In this document: positions 1 to 7,920 of the stretch, in pieces | Numbering within the stretch: position 1 is the stretch's first letter | Layout of the letters: each line of letters begins with the position of its first letter | Assembly (NCBI GenBank): GCA_036940085.1 | Contig: JALLBK010000390.1 | Coordinates: forward strand, 1 to 17,259 | From: Discostella pseudostelligera | Taxonomy: Eukaryota > Bacillariophyta > Thalassiosirophyceae > Thalassiosirales > Thalassiosiraceae | Length of the DNA: 17,259 bases | Direction: 5' to 3' | The notes under the pieces: generated by a model | Seen by the model: the letters and a program-made list of their open reading frames with translations, nothing else | Told to the model about the DNA's origin: nothing | Databases searched by the model: none | Made by a program: the position numbers and the translations under genes

Positions 1-2
1 TG

Positions 3-95
3 ACGATGAAATCAATTGAATGGCCGGAGGAGACGGCGGCAGCGGCGGCGGCGGCGGCAGAGGAAGCATCGGTGGAAAAATTGGTCAGTGTGTGA
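3..95 (+). CDS. possible C-terminal end of a gene entering from the left
   Basis: An open frame runs from the window edge to a TGA at 93-95, about 30 codons. It reads as an acidic, alanine-rich helix-like tail (an EWPEETA stretch, seven alanines, then EEASVEKLVSV). The composition looks more protein-like than the two other plus frames, one of which is glycine-rich because of the same GGC repeat. There is an in-frame ATG at 6-8, but nothing shows whether the frame starts there or outside the window. No family is recognisable. On the minus strand, an ATG at 69-67 opens a proline-rich frame running off the left edge, so the opposite reading cannot be excluded. Confidence 0.28.
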   Translation, partial: TMKSIEWPEETAAAAAAAAEEASVEKLVSV

Positions 96-446
96 CCGGC
101 CCTTGCTGGACGCAGGCGCTAATAGATGATCGCCTGCCAGAATTCCGACGACGTTCGCGCGTGAAATCGTACTGGGTCCTATGTGGTTGGCCCCGACAGC
201 TCTGGCCTTTTCTCAGCTACCACCAACTTGAACTAATTGAAATCAGAGTAGACTAACGCTGTTGAGTGTAGTAGTTGTAGTGTACGTGGAAGTGGAAGGC
301 TCTGGGCAACATCGATTGTGAATTTGGCGATGTTTTGTACATCAACATCGTAGCCATTATCGCTGGAATGTTGTCATGTCGCACAAAAAACACCTTCTCT
401 CTTCTCACCACACCATCACCGCAACAACAACAATGTTATTGTCGAT
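96..446. other. intergenic / 5' region of the Nudix gene
   Basis: No convincing gene. The stretch holds a G-box-like element, TACGTGGAAG, at 283-292, immediately followed by TGGAAG. It matches the core of the ACACGTGGAAG elements seen upstream of other genes in the window. The last part (about 395-432) is a pyrimidine- and CAA-rich leader that looks like a 5' UTR. Confidence 0.5.
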
Positions 447-471
447 GTGGATTTGTTCCGTCGTCAAGTGA
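433..471 (+). promoter_or_regulatory. upstream ORF before the Nudix start codon
   Basis: An ATG at 433 opens a 12-codon frame that stops with TGA at 469-471, five bases before the Nudix ATG at 477. It is out of frame with the Nudix ORF. If the transcript starts upstream of it, ribosomes would meet this short ORF first and would have to reinitiate or scan past it. Whether it is in the mature mRNA is unknown. Confidence 0.35.
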
Positions 472-476
472 AGTCA

Positions 477-1541
477 ATGACAATACCGAACAAAAAGAGG
501 ATTGAAACCGTCGTATTTGCCATCGTCGTCGCAGTCGTTACTTTTACGGCTCATTTTCATAATTTTCCCCGCTTCCTTGTTCGCGTTCCGGTCAACGATC
601 ATCTCGTACACCAGAAATCATCGTCGACGTCGCTATCTTTATCATCAACAAAAACGACGACGACTACTACTACATCATCATCTGGCATCATGGCAGTTCG
701 CTCTTACGGTGATTATATAAACGAAGACTACAAAACATTCGTCTTTGCTACGCACCCCGAACATGGGATTCTCCTTCTTCACTGCACCTGGAAGAAAAAG
801 AAGCCGCCGCATTTTCAGGTACCAGGAGGTCATGTCGACGTGGAGGACTTTGAAAATGCCATGTTGAGGACGTCGGATCATGATAACGACTTATTGCTAC
901 AAGCATGTAAAATTGGCGCCGCGAGGGAGTTGTTCGAAGAGACGGGTATTGATGTTCGCGCTTCATTGGATAGGTAAGCAACTGTTGCCTCCACTCCTCC
1001 CAGCCTCTGACTGGATAAATACTGATGTGTCTCTTCGTTGTTCTTGCTTGCGAAACAACAATCTATCAAGGTTACAACCAGTCCGATTGCGGAATGATGC
1101 TTCCGAAGGCGACGGATCATTAACTTGTGAATTAAAGAACCGATTATTTTTCAAGCTTTGCCTCGACGATGGTGACTTCATCACAACCGACGTCGTTTCA
1201 AACATCAAGCCTCCACTACTCGGTCTTGCCAAACCTCTGAATTCCGAGCCATCACATCTCATGGTGAGTTCGCACATCACATCATACTCCGCTTATTTCT
1301 CCTCCATGCATATACGTCTGATCCTCCTTCTACTTCCCATTATGGCGATCACAATTCATTCATGACATAGGTTAAACTCTCTCATGAACATCAAGGTTTT
1401 ATTTTCGAACCCGATGCAGAGAAGTCGATAAACTTGCTAGAATGGCATAGCGGTGGGAAAGTATCAAAGGCGCTTAAGCTGGCAATCGATCGGAGTGAGA
1501 TTGCGAGTGTATCAAAACGCGATGTGAAGGATACGAAATAA
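477..1541 (+). CDS. Nudix hydrolase, three exons
   Basis: Nudix enzymes hydrolyse nucleoside diphosphates linked to another moiety; the substrate here cannot be read from sequence. The exons are 477-973, 1071-1263 and 1371-1541. The introns of 97 and 107 nt have GTAAGC and GTGAGT donors and CAAG and ATAG acceptors. The joined frame encodes 286 aa and ends in TAA. The Nudix box is split: PGGHVDVE at about 116-123 supplies the G-x5-E half and RELFEETGID at about 150-159 supplies the REUXEEXGU half. About 26 residues separate the two instead of the usual seven. The third exon carries LSHEHQGFIFEPDAEKS, then a WHSGGKVSKAL segment. The N-terminus has a hydrophobic stretch (about 11-26) and a Ser/Thr-rich linker with a Thr run, suggesting an anchor or targeting peptide before the domain, which begins around MAVRSYGDY. 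I chose ATG 477 as the first in-frame ATG; ATG 690 would give only the catalytic domain. Confidence 0.85.
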
Positions 1542-1707
1542 TGTTTGACTGCGGGTGGTTCGTAGGGAGTGTGGAGTGGTGCGGATCAGTTGTGCAGCCT
1601 GTCGTCTTTCTTCTCTCGAGTTGATTGATTGTTTAGATCGGTCGATTGTTATTATAGTGTCTTTTTTTGTTCTCGCGTCAGTCATATTAGTTGTTTGGAA
1701 TCAGACA

Positions 1708-2721
1708 TCAGGCGACGGTCCACTCGCAGACAACCTCCGGCTCACTTCCCATCGGCCTCCCTTGTGATGATACCCCGAACACTCGTATTGAAGATCGATG
1801 TCTAGCCGCAAAGTCTTCTCTTTGTTCAAATGTATGGTCGTCATCGTGATTCACTCCAGCAAAAGTTGATGATTCCAATTTTCCAAATCGACTGCTGAAT
1901 TGTAGTATTGAATCTTGGCCATCCATGGGAACTAATTGTACGGTATCACCTCTCCTTAAGAAATTCACCCATTCACTACGTTTCCCATCGTTGGAATTAC
2001 AGGCTTCCGGTCCCCCCTCATTGATCCAGCGAAGTATACCTCTTGATCCGGCACTTTGACTTCCACCGGAGCTGCCAAATATAACTCCAGGAGCCTCCAT
2101 AGATGATCCTCCACCAGCACTCCGAGCCCAGTAGTAGGATCCGACATGATGATTGTTCAATCCCAAGACCAGGCGTGCACCATCATCACCACATAGGTTG
2201 CAATCGACATCCAGTTCCGCAAGGAAGGTAGATATTGGATCATCCATTCCCAATAATACATCCTCGCGTGCCCGTATTACTGATGAGTGGATGTATCCCA
2301 CTGCCGGCTTCCCTTCAATTACTTCGAATTCGCAAGAGATGGTGCATTCACTAGTGTTGTGTTGGGTGGCTTCGATAGTAGTACTTGGAGAAGTTGCAGC
2401 AGTAGTAGTTAAACTTCTCTGACCAGATATCATGGATGGGCGAAGCAGTAAATCAGTTTTAGGACAATGGATAGAGGGCAACACAGATGTGAAGGATGGC
2501 ATCACCATCGCACCATCATCTGTCGGAATGGCAGCGGCGGCGGTGACATGACGTCGGAGCAGCGCCTGGGTATCAATGATAAACGATGGCGTTGGGAGAT
2601 CGCTGAGCAGAAGCAGTGAATCTGTGTATCGCATCGTTGTCGGAGCGGCAACGATGGCGATGATGATGCTGACGATGGTGCGAGGAGGGCGATTCATGGT
2701 CGTGACTGGGATAGATGGCAT
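1708..2721 (-). CDS. unrecognised secreted or membrane-anchored protein
   Basis: A single uninterrupted frame of 337 aa from the first in-frame ATG (2721-2719); a second ATG eight codons later (2697) is an equally good start. The N-terminus has a basic RPPR, then a hydrophobic run (about 15-26, TIVSIIIAIVAA), which reads as a signal peptide or anchor. Residues about 42-54 (LPTPSFIIDTQAL) resemble the opening of alanine-racemase-like and D-threonine-aldolase-like barrels, but the rest of such a barrel is absent, so I do not assign that function. From about residue 125 there is an ordered, probably beta-rich region, with LVLGLNNHHVGSYYWARS at about 184-201, a Gly/Ser-rich loop, and RRGDTVQLVPMDGQDS at about 256-271. 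The gene converges with the Nudix gene (166 nt between stops) and is divergent from presenilin. The exact function is unknown. Confidence 0.7.
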   Translation of the reverse strand: MPSIPVTTMNRPPRTIVSIIIAIVAAPTTMRYTDSLLLLSDLPTPSFIIDTQALLRRHVTAAAAIPTDDGAMVMPSFTSVLPSIHCPKTDLLLRPSMISGQRSLTTTAATSPSTTIEATQHNTSECTISCEFEVIEGKPAVGYIHSSVIRAREDVLLGMDDPISTFLAELDVDCNLCGDDGARLVLGLNNHHVGSYYWARSAGGGSSMEAPGVIFGSSGGSQSAGSRGILRWINEGGPEACNSNDGKRSEWVNFLRRGDTVQLVPMDGQDSILQFSSRFGKLESSTFAGVNHDDDHTFEQREDFAARHRSSIRVFGVSSQGRPMGSEPEVVCEWTVA

Positions 2722-2919
2722 GGGCAGGGGGGTGCCTGCGGCGGCGGCGCGGCTGTGTGGGCGGTCGGTGGTGTTGCCATTGAATTCAGCGACAATGGGA
2801 TTTGGCAAGCATCCTCTCGTTTCTCATTTCTCGCATTCAAACGAATTCAAATTCGACACACATGTTTGGGAACCAGTACTTGTTAAATGTGTTGTATTGA
2901 TTCCTTTGCTCGAACGGAA

Positions 2920-2956
2920 AATTTGAATTTGAATTTGAATTTGAATTTGAAATTTG
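2920..2956. repeat. AATTTG hexanucleotide tandem repeat
   Basis: Five perfect AATTTG units (2920-2949) are followed by one unit with an extra A (to 2956). An oppositely oriented GAATTCAAATTC sequence lies about 70 bp upstream (near 2842-2853), so the strand could fold back on itself. It is a simple-sequence repeat in the divergent promoter. Confidence 0.9.
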
Positions 2957-2980
2957 TTGTTTCTCGTTTCTCGTAATGGG

Positions 2981-3014
2981 TTTGGCGGGAACATTGAGAA
3001 GGTTTTGGCGGGAA
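2981..3014 (+). promoter_or_regulatory. paired E2F/DP-type binding sites upstream of presenilin
   Basis: TTTGGCGGGAA occurs at 2981-2991 and again, preceded by an extra T, at 3004-3014. Both match the classical E2F consensus of plants and animals (TTTSGCGS with flanking AA). The cores are 23 bp apart, about two helical turns, on the same strand. The pair sits about 125-160 bp upstream of the presenilin ATG and about 260-295 bp upstream of the divergent gene. The motif is seen directly; binding is inference. Confidence 0.6.
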
Positions 3015-3138
3015 GGCGGCCGGCAGCGGACACCTACGATACCTATCTATTGACCATGACTGCCACCTAGCCTTCCACTTCCACTTAAAGTCCTCTTACC
3101 CAGTACTTGAATTACAAATACTGACGAGCAACAGCACC

Positions 3139-5177
3139 ATGGAGACCATCGGTGCCAACGGAGAGAGGGCTACAGCTACAGCGACGGCTACTGCAGTAGC
3201 AGCGACAACAAGACCGTCGGCATCGAACAATGGCGACAATTTCAATGACAATGGAGCCGCCGCCGACGACGACGAAGCATCTAGCAACAACCACGACCAT
3301 ACTGCGAGGAGTGCACCGGACGAGGAGAAGACAGTCACGATATCAATGCAAGAACTCATCTATGGAGCATCGTCATTCGACGCAATCATCAAGCCAGTAT
3401 GCATCACCATGATTCTTGCCGCCGTATCAGTAATGTATATCAACACTGATGAAACGAAGGAGCAGGGAGAGCAAGCGCTGGCCAAATCATATCAAGTCTT
3501 TACAATATCCGACGACCAAAGTGCTGCGACATCTATTGGACTTGGATTGTTTAATAGTTTGGTGATTGTTGCTGTAATTGGATGTCTGACGTTTGTTATT
3601 GTATTGCTCTACAAGTACCGCTGCGTGAGTTTTGTTACTTTGTTTGTTTCAGTGCATTGGTTATCAGCCTATTTAGACTATACTCACCCCTTTCTTCTCT
3701 ACTTGGTTCGTTATTTTATTTGACTCCATGTAATTTTATTGATGCTCAAAAGATGAAATTACTGATAGGATACATGGTCATCGCATCGACGATGCTACTT
3801 GCATTCCTCGGGGGACAAATGTTCGTCGTTGCCATCAACAAATACAGCCTCGCCATCGATAAGATTTCATTCTACGTGACAATGTACAACTTTTCCATTG
3901 TGGGCATCGTGGCAATATTCTACCAGAGGGGTATCCCAACGTGCATCAACCAGAATTACCTCGTGGCCACGTCCGTGATTGTGGCGTGGCAACTGAGTTA
4001 CTTCAATGATTGGATGGCGTGGGCATTGCTCATCATGTTGGCGTTGTACGATCTATTCGCGGTACTGACACCCTGTGGACCGCTGAAGGCGCTTGTGAAT
4101 TTGATGTCAAAGGATGATGCACCAACTATTCCTGGGCTGCTGTACGAGGCTAGACTTCCGGAGAATGCCACACGTCCTGGAGGAGGCGGTGGCGGTGGCG
4201 GAGGAGAGAGCCGACGGCAGAGCGAGAGGGAGCGACAAAATAACGTCGGGAGCGGTGCTGAAGAAGGAGGAGACGCTGAGGATAGTAATTTGCGGATCGG
4301 AACAGTTGATGATCCAATTTCAAGTACCAACGATGCAACTGCAAATGGGGGTGATGATGTTCATGGGGAGAACGAGCTTGAAATGACCGCGGTTGTCGAT
4401 GACGATAATAGCACCATCAATCCATTGGCTACAAGGCGATTACAGCCGCCACTCTCTTCTCAGAATAACATTGATTCAGCGAGGATATCATCAAACCCGC
4501 AAGGAGAACGTGTACAATCATCGGAAACTAGTACGATGCAAACTCCACGGCCCTTAGAGGAATCTATCCGATCGACAACAGTGCCACTTGCAATTGCTAA
4601 GGTTTACAAGCTTCCAATTATTAATCCTTCTGCTTCAGCAGGAACAATCTCTTCACTCGATACGTCGTCTCCGACCGCATACTTGCAGCAGCAACGCATT
4701 TTCAATGCCACTGAGTTGCAGACCGAGGTAGAGGTCGCGCTACCTAGAAGTGGCGGTAGAATTGAGAACATTCGAAACAATCGAGGTGAATTACGATACG
4801 TGGTGTACAACAAAGATGGAGAAGTGAAGCGGACACTCCTAGTTGACGAGAATGGAAAGGTTATGGAGGTAGTGCCAAGAGCCGATGATGTCGAGGATGT
4901 TGAAGACAACACCATAAAGTTGGGACTGGGAGATTTCATCTTCTATTCCGTCCTTGTCTCCAAGGCAGCAGAGAATGGATTTGCATCATTCGTGTCATGT
5001 CTATTGTCTATTCTAACGGGTTTGGGAGGTACGCTTGTGTTGCTTGCTGTGTATCACAAGGCATTACCGGCTTTGCCTATCTCGATATTTCTCGCCGTGA
5101 TAATGTTCCTGCTGACAATATCGTGCATGGAGCCATGGATAGAGGACATGTGGAAAGTCGGTCCATATTACGTGTAG
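3139..5177 (+). CDS. presenilin, catalytic subunit of gamma-secretase
   Basis: Presenilin is the intramembrane aspartyl protease of gamma-secretase and acts in ER, Golgi and endosomal membranes. The exons are 3139-3624 and 3753-5177. The 128-nt intron starts with GTGAGT, ends with AAAAG, and joins KYRC to MKLLIGYM in phase 0. The product is 636 aa, against about 450-470 in animals. After a low-complexity, Ala/Asp-rich N-terminus (1-70) comes TM1 (about 82-101, after the IYGASSFDAIIKP segment) and TM2 (about 137-158, ending LLYKYRC). The first catalytic aspartate is in LYDLFAVL (D262) and the second in LGLGDFIFYS (D556). The PAL motif lies in ALPALPIS (about 601-603). The extra length is a hydrophilic loop (about 290-545) with a run of nine glycines and many charged residues, which includes the region where presenilins are usually auto-cleaved. 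The start is the first ATG in frame. It converges with KCS, with 260 nt between stops. Confidence 0.97.
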
Positions 5178-5437
5178 CGCGTGAAGAAGGGCATAATCAA
5201 TGCATACTTCTCTCTGAATAAACACCCGCTATCAAATTTATTTTACGCAACATAGTGACGACTATCCATTGCCCTCATTTCCTGATCAATGTCGCCATTG
5301 TAGGGGTGCAATCAAGATGTCGACACTTATCTTACACATATTCATAGCGCCGGGCAACATACCACACCCTTAACAGGCATTAACATTCACGTTTGGAACT
5401 ATCCCGTGTGCAATTATTCTCAAATGCAGACCCCAAT
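5178..5437. other. convergent 3' intergenic region
   Basis: Short spacer between the stop codons of presenilin (+) and KCS (-). It should hold both 3' UTRs and poly(A) signals. An AATAAA lies at 5217-5222 for presenilin. No gene is seen. Confidence 0.5.
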
Positions 5438-7322
5438 CTACAATTTCAACCACACACCAGACGTGCATTTAAACCCAGATCCAAATGCAACCTGCATAAT
5501 ACGATGACCCTTCTTCAAGGGATTTGTCTTCTGTCGTTCCTGGATGTATTCCATCTCATACCATATGGAGGATGAGCTTGTATTTCCATAATTCATAAGT
5601 GTCATCCGCGATGGTTCGGTGTGAAATAACTCGAGTTTCATATTTTTTTCAATTCCTGAGGAAGACAAAAATGAAGATGAGGAAAATTCGCAACTTTACA
5701 AGACACTTTAACTAGTACAAACATACCATCAATTACAGCTCTTCCACCAGCATGAATGCAAAAGTGATCAATTCCTCGCTTAAAATCAGGCACGTAATGC
5801 TTTCTGTTTGGAAGTTTCGCAGCCATCTTCTCTTGGCCGCACATAACAAGCACCTTTCCAAGCAACTTGAATGCAAATCGAATCGCCAAGGTGGTAACCA
5901 CAGGGATCTGCTCACTGAGAGGCAACACATATGGACCAATGGTGGTCATGTTCTTTTCCATGCACTTCCCGGCAACTTTGACAATTTCTTTCGACAGTCG
6001 CACTCCGCGATTATTCTCTGAATCTTGCGCCTCATAGACTGCGTTGTATGCCTCTGTTGAGTTGCTCTGAACTCTCACGGTATGCAAAAGTTTATACCAA
6101 GCCCTCCTTCCATCCGACCAGCTGTTCGAGAGTACGATAGCAGCGCCTCCGCATCGAAAGAGGGTATTTTGCAAGAGAAATCCGCGCTCATTTCCATGAT
6201 ACAGATTTGGCGTAATAATCTCCGTTGAAACTACAAGAGCCTTCCCACCATGGAACCTACGCCGCTGAAGCAAATCTTTTGCAAGCCCGACACTAATGAG
6301 AGATGCCCCACACCCCATCCCAGATAGATTGAAACTCTGAATGTCTTGTCGCATTCCAAATTTCGAGATCACCATGGCACAAAGACTGGGTGTAGGTGAA
6401 AAAAGCGAGCAATTGATAACAAGAACATCAATATCGCGAGGGTGAAGTTTTGCCTTTCGTAGAGCAGATTCAACAATATCGAAAATAACTGCTTCTGCCT
6501 CTTTTCTGCTAGCTTCAATAGACCTATCAGTCTTCTTTCCATGTAGGCATTGGACAATCCCAGGTGGCCAGGCTGTAGATTGCCCCGTGCCCGATCGTTC
6601 AAGCATTCGTTCCATGAAAGTTATGGATTCATCATTGAAGCAACCCTGATTCTTCATCATCTGAATGATTTCTGCGTGTGATACCTTCCACGAATCTGGT
6701 GCCTTGAAGGTGCTAAACGCAAGCATATAAATCGGCTTGTCGTTCGTGACAATCACACCAATAACTACTAACACAAGCGCTGTCGTTTTTACGTAAGGTG
6801 AGAGAATGCCCCCCTCCCCACTTTGCATTGGCATGATGATATAATTTCTGAACAGGGTAATGAAAATTTCGCGTACACCCAAAACGACTGCAGTAACTGT
6901 CTCGATGCTGAAGTCGATCTCGCCTGGACTAGCTTTGTGTTCAACTTTGCTGGATAGGTCCATGACGACCTGGTGCACAATCTGCGCGAAGAGTACACCG
7001 ATTCCAACGAGGAATAGAGTCGGGAGATATGTGCCGATGACATGAGACCAATTCACAGTCCTGTTGCGACAATCAGTGATCAGAAGACATAAGTACTTTT
7101 TGCCTACGAAGCGAGAACAAATTTATATCGATGCGCATTCCGACGACGAACAGGAACTCACGCAATTAGACCAGATTTCCGAACTCTGTAATCCCTGTAA
7201 TCTTTCACGGGCCCATCTTCTGGGACACTGACAAACGATGATTCAGAGTCGCTTCTTCTCATCGTAGAGATTTTTTCCTGTGGCTCGGTCTCCTCGCTAG
7301 GCTGTGATGATTTGGGCGCCAT
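5438..7322 (-). CDS. 3-ketoacyl-CoA synthase (FAE1/KCS family), three exons
   Basis: KCS enzymes condense malonyl-CoA with a long-chain acyl-CoA, the first step of very-long-chain fatty acid elongation in the ER membrane. The exons are 7322-7162, 7060-5727 and 5655-5438. The introns are 101 nt (GTGAGT...ACAG) and 71 nt (GTATGT...TCAG), and the frame stays open through both joins, giving 570 aa. Two hydrophobic segments (about 65-85 and 145-163) precede KPIYMLAF, as in plant KCS. The catalytic triad is visible: Cys304 in NLSGMGCGASLIS, His490 in FCIHAGGRAVID and Asn523 in NYGNTSSSSIWYE. The C-terminus, VAFGSGFKCTSGVWLKL, is the family signature. The His-to-Asn spacing (33) matches plant FAE1. 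I chose ATG 7322 (MAPKSSQP). The same frame continues upstream without an ATG to a TAG within CCATAGGAT, which could instead be an acceptor for a 5' exon. Confidence 0.95.
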
Positions 7323-7600
7323 GATGTCCGCCGCTGCTCCGGCTCCGGACCCGATAACGTTTTTGGTGTTTCTGCTGCTGTTGCCGCTTGCCGCCGTGGT
7401 TGAGGGAAGATCCTATGGAAGTGGTTGGGTGATGGCAATAGTTATGGTAGGTAATGGTGCGATTGTCGGTAAGTAGTAGGCGTTGAGAGTTGAGACGGAG
7501 ATAGATGTGGAGATAGGAGACCGACGACGGTGACGTTGACGTGTTGAAAGGTGTTGAACTCGCTCCCGCCATCCACCACGTACGCGTGCAAGCAGCTTCG

Positions 7601-7632
7601 TCTGTCTGGCGTAGAGATAGTCTGTCTGGCGT
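7601..7632 (+). repeat. direct repeat TCTGTCTGGCGT, 20-bp period
   Basis: The 12-mer occurs exactly at 7601-7612 and 7621-7632, and a partial third copy (GTCTGTCTG) begins near 7685. The 20-bp step is close to two helical turns, which fits a dimeric protein site. It lies 280-310 bp upstream of the KCS start. Confidence 0.6.
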
Positions 7633-7664
7633 TGTGGTGATTACGTGGAGTACAAATAATAAAT

Positions 7665-7738
7665 TCCACGTGGATACATATTTCGTCTGTCTGTGGGGAA
7701 GATATGTCGACTCGACTCACAGTACTTACACGTGGAAG
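7665..7738. promoter_or_regulatory. G-box elements upstream of KCS
   Basis: TCCACGTGGA at 7665-7674 is a perfect 10-bp palindrome with a CACGTG core. ACACGTGGAAG at 7728-7738 is identical to the four-copy element found at 12645-12728. CACGTG cores are bound by bHLH and bZIP factors in many eukaryotes. They lie about 340-415 bp upstream of the KCS ATG. Confidence 0.5.
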
Positions 7739-7920
7739 GGAGGACAACTCACAAGGGCAAGAGTAGACAAGAGAGTGCGTGTCGTAACGGTTCGATATCT
7801 CGATGAAATCTAGAGATCGAAGATGATTGCTGAGAGGAAAGTTCTAGATTTGAGTAGATTAAATAGATATCGTCCATCAGTGTGGTCTACCTATACATGT
7901 TAGGGCTTTAGAATTAAAGT

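Larger units (their letters stand above)
2722..3138. other. divergent promoter region between the unknown gene and presenilin
   Basis: No gene seen. The region contains an (AATTTG)n tract at 2920-2956, two E2F-type sites at 2981-3014, and the reverse complement of GTGGAAGTGGAAGG at 3072-3085. It must hold the promoters of both flanking genes. Confidence 0.6.
7323..7920. other. promoter region of KCS and 3' flank of the kinase
   Basis: No gene supported. The region holds a palindromic G-box (7665-7674), one exact ACACGTGGAAG (7728-7738), and the direct repeat TCTGTCTGGCGT at 7601-7612 and 7621-7632. Long minus-strand frames here lack an ATG or resemble nothing known. Confidence 0.55.

Noticed and set aside
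20..256. Plus-strand glycine-rich 78-codon frame
   Set aside because: The Gly run comes from a GGC repeat read in another frame. The rest has no protein-like pattern, and the alternative frame at 3-95 looks better.
502..720. Plus-strand frame with a signal-peptide-like start (SLLLRLIFIIFPASLFAF)
   Set aside because: It overlaps the first Nudix exon in another frame and becomes Arg/His-rich. No splice was seen that would join it to the Nudix domain.
3650..3652. Alternative acceptor TTTGTTTCAG within the presenilin intron
   Set aside because: It would make a 28-nt intron and break the conserved join after KYRC; the acceptor at 3752 restores the family sequence.
4997..5221. Plus-strand 74-codon frame at the end of presenilin
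   Set aside because: Shadow of the last presenilin transmembrane segments in another frame.
5752..6021. Plus-strand frame opposite KCS
   Set aside because: Antisense shadow; the minus strand has clear family motifs here.
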